Shown piece after piece: positions 59,034-64,000 of a stretch of DNA of 64,000 nt. The first letter of the stretch is position 1. Every line of letters begins with the position of its first letter. The notes under the pieces were generated by a model. It ran no database searches. It saw nothing but the letters and a program-made list of their open reading frames with translations, and was not told the origin of the DNA. The stretch covers positions 62,001 to 126,000 of the forward strand of contig NZ_PDHM01000016.1 in the NCBI RefSeq assembly GCF_002573715.1, given 5' to 3'. The translations under genes and the position numbers were made by a program. Origin of the DNA: Paenibacillus sp. EZ-K15 (GTDB taxonomy: Bacteria > Bacillota > Bacilli > Paenibacillales > Paenibacillaceae).

Positions 59034-60959
59034 ATGGAACGCTACCTTGAACAAAGGTTGAAATTAAGCATACTCGTTTTTTTGACGCTCTTATTGAAGT
59101 TGATCCTTCTAAGAGTGTTTCTGTTTAATGGGGTCGTATGGGGTAAGGTGCTTACCGACGCGCTATCTCTATTGGTCCTGATTAGCTTACTGGAGCTGAT
59201 CCTGCCGGTAAGAGGGAAAAAGATGGTCTATGTGATCCTAGATGTCGTATTATCTTTTATCATGTTTGCGTCAGCGGTTTATAACGTTCATTTTGGCTCC
59301 ATACCGACGTATACCGCGCTTGCGGGTATCGGTCAAGTAAACCAGGTAAGAGCCAGCATTACGGCTTTGTTAGAACCGGAGCACTTTCTCTTCTTCCTGG
59401 ACCTGCTAGTCCTATTGGTCATATGGGCGGTTCGAAAAATTCGTTCGCGCTCACGAAGAGGATTGCACTTTGGTGGAGTCCGTTCCAGTTATTCCGCATC
59501 CTATTCGCGCAGACCTGGAATGAAGTGGCGCATCTCCATGACAGTTGTGCTGGTCATTACGGGTGTTCTGTCCGGACTTATCATCCATAAAGAATGGGGA
59601 ATCGAGAATGAAATCGTGCGAGCGGAGCAGATGGGCTTTATGAATTATCAGGTATCGGCCGTGATCCGGAATTCGCAGGAGAATCGTGCCCTGGCCGAAG
59701 GGAGTCTGCAGGACACCATTCTGCGGTCCCAGCAGCTGCTGGCGACCTATCCTTACGTTAAGGAAGCAAAGGACAAGCCGGACTACTTCGGCGCTGCCAA
59801 AGGCAAAAATCTGATCATCGTTCAGATGGAATCGCTGCAGAACTTTCCGGTGGGTCAATCCCTGAATGGTCAGGAGCTGACACCGGTGATGAACCAGCTT
59901 GCGGATGGCGGCCTATATTTCCCGCATATCTTCCAACAGATCGGGCAAGGCAACACTTCCGATGCCGAGTTTGCGGTCAATACATCGATTTATCCGACCG
60001 GAACGGTGGCGATGTCCACCGGGTTCGGAAATAAAGAGCTGCCGGGTCTGCCGCGGCTCTTGAACAAGCACGGGTATATTACTACGACATTCCACGTGAA
60101 TGATGTGAAGTTCTGGGATCGAAGCAAACTGTACCCGGCACTTGATTTTCAGCATTATTACGACAAGCCGTACTTCACGAATGATAACTTCAATGAATTT
60201 GGACCTTCCGATGAAGAGTTGTTCCGTGTCGGCGTGGACAAGCTGCTGGAGAATCAACAGCAGAACAAGCCTACCTATGCCCATTACATCACGGTATCCA
60301 ACCATTCTCCATACCATGTGAAGGATGAATTCACGAAGATCACCCTGCCGGCTGAGCTGGAAGGGACCCATCTGGGGAATTACCTGAAGTCGGTGAATTA
60401 TTCTGATTATGCACTCGGAACGCTGGTTGATCGTCTGAAGCAGAACGGGTTGTGGGAGGATACCGTACTGGTTGTGTACGGGGATCACTTCGGGATCAAT
60501 CCGGCAGAAGCGGACGCCAATATGATCTCGTCAACGTTAGGGATTCCTTACCATGAGCGGGTCAGCCGATTTAACATCCCGCTTGTCATTCATGTACCCG
60601 GGATGAAGGAAGGAAAGGTTATCGAGCAGGTGGGGGGTCAGGTCGATATTCTGCCAACCGTCGCTAACCTTTTAGGTATATCGCTGGACGATGAAGGTTT
60701 TAACGCATTTGGCCATGACCTGCTGAATGTGGACCGCAATGTAATCGGGATGAGATATTATTTACCGACAGGGTCTTTCTTTAATAATGACATTCTGTTT
60801 GTGCCTGGGGACGGGTTTGAGGACGGCACGGCGGTATCCTTGAAGACGCTCGAGCCCGTAACGGACATCACGCAGTATCGCAGCGATTATGATTATATTC
60901 TGCAGTTAATGAAGCTGTCCGATGAATATGTGAAAATGCTGCCCAAGCGAGCGCCATAA
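59034..60959 (+). CDS. LTA synthase family phosphoglycerol transferase
   Basis: The 641-residue protein has five N-terminal membrane segments (about 10-205) and an extracellular sulfatase-like domain (about 255-600). Key sites are IVQMESLQNFP (metal Glu), GNTSDAEFAVN with the nucleophile Thr308, FHVNDVKFWDRSKLYP, YITVSNHSPYH and VYGDHFGINP (metal Asp-His). LtaS enzymes polymerise glycerol phosphate from phosphatidylglycerol onto a glycolipid anchor. Length and motifs fit LtaS/YqgS/YflE paralogues; the exact role (polymerase or primase) is not resolved. GAGGGAATGG precedes the ATG. Confidence 0.9.
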   Translation: MERYLEQRLKLSILVFLTLLLKLILLRVFLFNGVVWGKVLTDALSLLVLISLLELILPVRGKKMVYVILDVVLSFIMFASAVYNVHFGSIPTYTALAGIGQVNQVRASITALLEPEHFLFFLDLLVLLVIWAVRKIRSRSRRGLHFGGVRSSYSASYSRRPGMKWRISMTVVLVITGVLSGLIIHKEWGIENEIVRAEQMGFMNYQVSAVIRNSQENRALAEGSLQDTILRSQQLLATYPYVKEAKDKPDYFGAAKGKNLIIVQMESLQNFPVGQSLNGQELTPVMNQLADGGLYFPHIFQQIGQGNTSDAEFAVNTSIYPTGTVAMSTGFGNKELPGLPRLLNKHGYITTTFHVNDVKFWDRSKLYPALDFQHYYDKPYFTNDNFNEFGPSDEELFRVGVDKLLENQQQNKPTYAHYITVSNHSPYHVKDEFTKITLPAELEGTHLGNYLKSVNYSDYALGTLVDRLKQNGLWEDTVLVVYGDHFGINPAEADANMISSTLGIPYHERVSRFNIPLVIHVPGMKEGKVIEQVGGQVDILPTVANLLGISLDDEGFNAFGHDLLNVDRNVIGMRYYLPTGSFFNNDILFVPGDGFEDGTAVSLKTLEPVTDITQYRSDYDYILQLMKLSDEYVKMLPKRAP

Positions 60960-60982
60960 AGTCAATGAGTGGTTAACGAGAA

Positions 60983-61037
60983 AGAGGATTGTTTCATCCA
61001 GCCTGACGCAGGCATGGATAATGCAGTCCTTTTTTTC
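60983..61037 (+). terminator. Terminator of the LTA synthase gene
   Basis: AGGATTG/CAGTCCT forms the lower stem and ATCCAGCCTG/CAGGCATGGAT the upper stem; TTTTTTT follows. Confidence 0.8.
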
Positions 61038-61099
61038 TTGTGCAAAAGCTGCGATGGAGGATTGCCTCTGTTTCGTCATCTGTGCTATTATTACCCATA

Positions 61100-61134
61100 T
61101 TGTTAACCTTATTATATATAAAAATGGTTGACAT
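61100..61134 (+). promoter_or_regulatory. BirA-type biotin operator before bioB
   Basis: TTGTTAACC (61100-61108) and GGTTGACAT (61126-61134) flank a 17-bp AT-rich spacer that holds a TATTATATATA-like -10. This matches the BirA operator TTGTTAACC-Nx-GGTTAACAA seen in Firmicute biotin genes, with two changes in the right half and a slightly long spacer. Confidence 0.7.
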
Positions 61135-61160
61135 TAAAAACGGAGAGGGAGAATGAAGAT

Positions 61161-62159
61161 ATGACGACTCAAATCCATTATGATTGGGCGACGCTGGCTG
61201 ACCATGTTGTGCAAGGGCATGATATTACGCCGATTGAGGCTTTGGCAATTCTATGCAGCGAGGATCAGGAACTGCTGACGGTTATGCAGGCTGCATATCG
61301 CATCCGCCGCGAGTATTACGGAAATAAGGTCAAGCTGAACATGATTGTAAACGCCAAGTCCGGTCTGTGTCCTGAAGATTGCGGATACTGCTCCCAATCC
61401 ATTGTTTCGGAAGCGCCTATCGATAAATATGCCTGGCTTACCAAAGACAAAATTCTCGAAGGCGCGCGTGAGTCGATTCGCCGAAAGGCGGGCACCTACT
61501 GCATCGTGGCTTCCGGTCGCCGTCCTACCAATCGAGAGATTGATCATGTAGTCGCAGCGGTGAAGGAGATTACACAGACTACTCAGCTGAAGGTGTGCTG
61601 TTGCCTGGGTTTTTTGAATGAGGACCATGCACGTAAGCTCGCCGATGCCGGTGTGCATCGATATAACCATAATTTGAATACTTCCAAAGATAACTATGAA
61701 CAGATTACGACCACGCATACATACGATGATCGGTTAGATACCGTGAAGCAGGCAAGCTCTTCCGGAATGTCCCCTTGTTCCGGAGCTATCTTCGGAATGG
61801 GCGAGAGCCTGGAAGAACGGGTGGAGATTGCGTTTGCTCTGAAATCGCTTGGAGCGGATTCGATTCCTTGCAATTTTTTGAATGCGATTGAAGGCACTCC
61901 GCTTGAAGGGCGCAAGGAATTGACCCCGACGATGTGTTTGAAGATTCTTGCCATGATGCGGTTTGTTAACCCCACGAAAGAGATTCGAATTGCAGGGGGA
62001 CGCGAAGTGAATCTGCGCTCCTTGCAGCCGCTGGGGTTATATGCAGCCAACTCGATTTTCATCGGCGATTATTTAACGACAGAAGGCCAGGCACATACCG
62101 CAGACTGGGGATTGATTGAAGACCTGGGCTTTGAAATTGAGGAATGCGCTCTGTCATGA
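61161..62159 (+). CDS. bioB: Biotin synthase BioB
   Basis: This radical SAM enzyme inserts sulfur into dethiobiotin. The 332-residue protein has the 4Fe-4S motif CPEDCGYC (Cys70, Cys74, Cys77), ligands for the 2Fe-2S cluster in TYCIVASGRRP, VCCCLGFL and SPCSGAIFGMGE, and the Arg ligand in IRIAGGREVNLR. The ATG at 61161 is chosen because GGAGAGGGAGAATG lies just upstream. bioB stands alone here, without bioADF, behind a BirA operator. Confidence 0.95.
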   Translation: MTTQIHYDWATLADHVVQGHDITPIEALAILCSEDQELLTVMQAAYRIRREYYGNKVKLNMIVNAKSGLCPEDCGYCSQSIVSEAPIDKYAWLTKDKILEGARESIRRKAGTYCIVASGRRPTNREIDHVVAAVKEITQTTQLKVCCCLGFLNEDHARKLADAGVHRYNHNLNTSKDNYEQITTTHTYDDRLDTVKQASSSGMSPCSGAIFGMGESLEERVEIAFALKSLGADSIPCNFLNAIEGTPLEGRKELTPTMCLKILAMMRFVNPTKEIRIAGGREVNLRSLQPLGLYAANSIFIGDYLTTEGQAHTADWGLIEDLGFEIEECALS

Positions 62160-62229
62160 TGTATTGACATTTAGACATGAAGCACATACTATATACCCGT
62201 AGGGGTAGGGACTGGGGGTTGAATGTCCC

Positions 62230-62676
62230 GTGCTCTTTCCACCAAGCATCAAGCTGATGCACTTGACAATGATGGGGGAATGCTGCGTGCTGATTGCATC
62301 TGCCGCTCTGATTATATTTATATTCAGTATATATTACCGGAGGTATGTACCTATAACTGGCCTGCGGTTCATGAAGTGCAGTGAACTTCGACAGGCTCAG
62401 AAGGAATGTCCGAATCTAAAAGTGCTCGATGTACGCGATGTATCCGAATATATGGCCTGTCCGCAGAAAGAGACGATTAACATCTCTCTCGGAAGATTGC
62501 CGTATGTGTGGGAGCAGGAGCTCAGACCCGATGACTCCGTGGTCATTGTAACGCCGAAGCGTTCGGATGGAATCCTGGCTGCTCGCAAGCTGAAGAAGGC
62601 TGGCTTTACTTCGCTTTTTTATTTGCAGGAGGATTGCACGGCTTGCAATTCCATGCAACATGTTTCACTGAATTAA
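62230..62676 (+). CDS. Membrane-anchored rhodanese-like protein lacking the active cysteine
   Basis: The 148-residue protein has an N-terminal membrane segment (about 17-38, VLIASAALIIFIFSIYYRR) and a rhodanese fold (about 45-140: LKVLDVRDVSEYMACPQKET, INISLGRLPY, and VVIVTPKRSDGILAARKLKKAGF). The active-site loop, normally Cys-x-x-G-x-R, reads TPKRSDGI without Cys, so sulfur transfer is unlikely. Two cysteines lie near the C-terminus (DCTACN). Start uncertain: GTG at 62230, or ATG at 62257 or 62269. Confidence 0.7.
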   Translation: MLFPPSIKLMHLTMMGECCVLIASAALIIFIFSIYYRRYVPITGLRFMKCSELRQAQKECPNLKVLDVRDVSEYMACPQKETINISLGRLPYVWEQELRPDDSVVIVTPKRSDGILAARKLKKAGFTSLFYLQEDCTACNSMQHVSLN

Positions 62677-62682
62677 TAATGA

Positions 62683-62718
62683 TCTGATCAGCAGACTCAT
62701 GCTGGTCAGATTTTTTTT
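62683..62718 (+). terminator. Terminator of the rhodanese-like gene
   Basis: TCTGATCAGCA and TGCTGGTCAGA pair (one G-T) around a 6-nt loop; eight T residues follow. Confidence 0.88.
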
Positions 62719-62741
62719 GTTTTCGGGTGAAAGGATAAAAT

Positions 62742-62771
62742 TTGACAATGATAATCGTTATCATTTAGAAT
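62742..62771 (+). promoter_or_regulatory. Fur-box promoter of the heme monooxygenase gene
   Basis: TTGACA (62742-62747) and TAGAAT (62766-62771) flank TGATAATCGTTATCA (62749-62763), which matches the 7-1-7 Fur box TGATAATNATTATCA with one change. The Fur site fills the promoter spacer, so iron-replete repression is expected. Confidence 0.8.
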
Positions 62772-62825
62772 GAAAGAATATCGTTCATTTTACGGTTATT
62801 TTCGCTAAGGGAGTGTTCGTTCAAT

Positions 62826-63164
62826 ATGTTGATCGAGACGAAAACGATTATTGTTAAAGCAGGCACATCCAATTTGGTTGTTGAGCGTTTTAGCAAACCG
62901 GGACCCATTGAAGAAATTGAAGGTTTCATCGATCTGAATGTCCTTGTTAAGAATGCAAAGCGTACCGACGAAACGGAAGAAGTCATCGTCATGATTCGCT
63001 GGGAATCCAAAGAAGCTTGGAAACGCTGGGAAACCAGTCCCGCACATATTCAAGGACATCGTGATAAACGCGGCAAGCCGCAGCCTGAGCATGTGATTAG
63101 CTCCAGCCACGGCATGTATGAGATTATGGCATCCAAAGGACCGAGACCTGTTCAACAGGCATAA
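62826..63164 (+). CDS. Heme-degrading monooxygenase (IsdG/HmoA type)
   Basis: The 112-residue ABM-fold protein has ERFSKPGPIEEIEGFIDLNV, the strand EEVIVMIRWESKEAWKRWETSP and AHIQGHRDKRGK with the likely heme-ligand His, followed by SSSHGMYEIMA. IsdG/HmoA enzymes open heme to release iron in the cytoplasm. Length fits HmoA (about 108 residues). The Fur box in its promoter supports an iron-acquisition role. No heme transporter gene is adjacent in the window. Confidence 0.88.
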   Translation: MLIETKTIIVKAGTSNLVVERFSKPGPIEEIEGFIDLNVLVKNAKRTDETEEVIVMIRWESKEAWKRWETSPAHIQGHRDKRGKPQPEHVISSSHGMYEIMASKGPRPVQQA

Positions 63165-63182
63165 TATCTTTATTATCCAAAA

Positions 63183-63214
63183 AAGAAGCGGCTGCTAAAG
63201 TCGCTTCTTTTTTT
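63183..63214 (+). terminator. Terminator of the heme monooxygenase gene
   Basis: AAGAAGCG and CGCTTCTT pair around an 11-nt loop; a T run follows. Confidence 0.8.
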
Positions 63215-63334
63215 GTCCCATTGTAACGTCGGATGGGGCTATCAGGGGTTAAAGCGATAGATTTTAGGGAACCGTAAAGGGATGAAAGACAGGATCAGCT
63301 AATCATTCCACCTACTGTTTGGAGGAAGTCACCT

Positions 63335-64000
63335 ATGTATCATCTATACAGCCATAATGATCTGGATGGTGTCGGTTGCGGCATTATCGCCAAATGCGCT
63401 TTCGGCGAAGGAATTGATGTCCGTTACAACTCCATTCACGGTTTGAATCAGCAAGTCGCAAGGTATTTGAACCGGACTTCCGTACAGGAGAATCCGTATG
63501 ATGTGTTGTTTATTACGGATTTGTCCGTCGCTCCGGATATGGAGAAGGAACTGAACGTGTTTGTTGAAGAGGGAGGGCAGGTGCAGCTTATCGATCACCA
63601 CAAAACGGCTCTTCACTTGAATGAATATAGCTGGGGGCAAGTGGATGTCACGCATCGGGACGGCCGCCTAGCATCGGCAACCTCACTATTCTATGAATAT
63701 TTAATTGAGCATGGACATCTGGGCAGAAGCGAAGCACTGGACGAATTCGTAGAGCTGGTCCGCCTCTATGATACGTGGGAATGGGAAGAGAATCAGAAGA
63801 TTGAGGCTAAACGTCTGAATGATTTGTTCTATATGTTGTCCCTTGACGAATTTGAGAGCAAGATGACGCAGCGTCTGCGGGAGCAGGGGGGCTTCTTCTT
63901 TGATGAGTTTGAAGAGAAAATATTGGACATGGAAGAGAATAAAATCGATCGTTACATCCGCCGCAAGCAGCGGGAACTCATTCAGACCTTCGTGGGGGAG
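63335..64000 (+). CDS. DHH family phosphoesterase (NrnB-like), N-terminal part
   Basis: The first 222 codons are in the window; the gene runs off the right edge. The DHH motifs are clear: SHNDLDGVGCGIIAK (Asp pair, motif I), FITDLSV (motif II) and QLIDHHKTAL (motif III, the DHH itself). The protein resembles NrnB (YngD) of B. subtilis, an oligoribonuclease/pAp phosphatase-like enzyme, also annotated as cAMP/cGMP phosphodiesterase-like; the C-terminal DHHA1 domain would lie beyond the window. ATG at 63335 follows TGGAGGAAG. Confidence 0.85.
   Translation, partial: MYHLYSHNDLDGVGCGIIAKCAFGEGIDVRYNSIHGLNQQVARYLNRTSVQENPYDVLFITDLSVAPDMEKELNVFVEEGGQVQLIDHHKTALHLNEYSWGQVDVTHRDGRLASATSLFYEYLIEHGHLGRSEALDEFVELVRLYDTWEWEENQKIEAKRLNDLFYMLSLDEFESKMTQRLREQGGFFFDEFEEKILDMEENKIDRYIRRKQRELIQTFVGE

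Overview
The window looks like chromosome of a spore-forming Firmicute, most probably Paenibacillus or a close relative. Grounds: moderate GC, strong AGGAGG-type ribosome binding sites with frequent GTG/TTG starts, spore genes (gerT, gerPA-PE, tlp, cwlJ-gerQ), CUT1-type sugar ABC systems without their own ATPase, large AraC regulators next to ABC importers, and glycoside hydrolases GH78 and GH88. The species is inferred; no rRNA, tRNA, CRISPR array, prophage or intact transposase gene was seen.

Layout. 0-9 kb: the start of an alpha-glycosidase (minus strand, cut by the window edge); an ArgR-box-controlled amino-acid ABC importer; a LysM-3D wall protein; a polysaccharide deacetylase; NamA reductase; then a four-gene envelope-stress operon (pspA, DUF350, DUF4178, DUF4247) behind a perfect SigW-type promoter. 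9-21 kb: moeA-mobB, xerS, several oxidoreductases, a CUT1 sugar importer, and a MarR regulator whose palindromic operator recurs before the next gene. 21-24 kb: spore cluster gerT / gerPA-PE and tlp. 24-34.6 kb: a beta-propeller lipoprotein, a 60-residue Cys-rich protein behind a Rex/Fnr-type operator, and an AraC regulator-LplABC-GH88 locus for unsaturated uronyl oligosaccharides. 34.7-45.3 kb: copC-copD-like pair, a GAF-type two-component system with a cysteine cluster (YhcYZ/AirSR type), an AraC regulator divergent from a GH78 rhamnosidase, and cwlJ-gerQ behind a SigE-like promoter. 45.3-64 kb: a CNNM transporter with a long leader, an ECF sigma/anti-sigma pair, tandem M29 aminopeptidases, KtrB, EamA exporter, Zn-alcohol dehydrogenase, azlCD, an epimerase, an LtaS-type synthase, bioB with a BirA operator, a Fur-boxed heme monooxygenase and the start of a DHH phosphoesterase (NrnB-like).

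The most informative signals lie between genes: recognisable operators (ArgR, SigW, MerR-type, MarR, SigK, SigE, Rex/Fnr, BirA, Fur), two diverged copies of a MITE-like element with GGGCYGTCCCAAAAG-type ends, a 70-bp palindromic repeat, a short palindromic motif present three times within 6 kb, and a G-quadruplex-like tract. I found no clearly new defence or mobile system. The best candidates for undescribed biology are the redox-operator/Cys-rich small protein unit, the CNNM leader, and the small MarR regulon.
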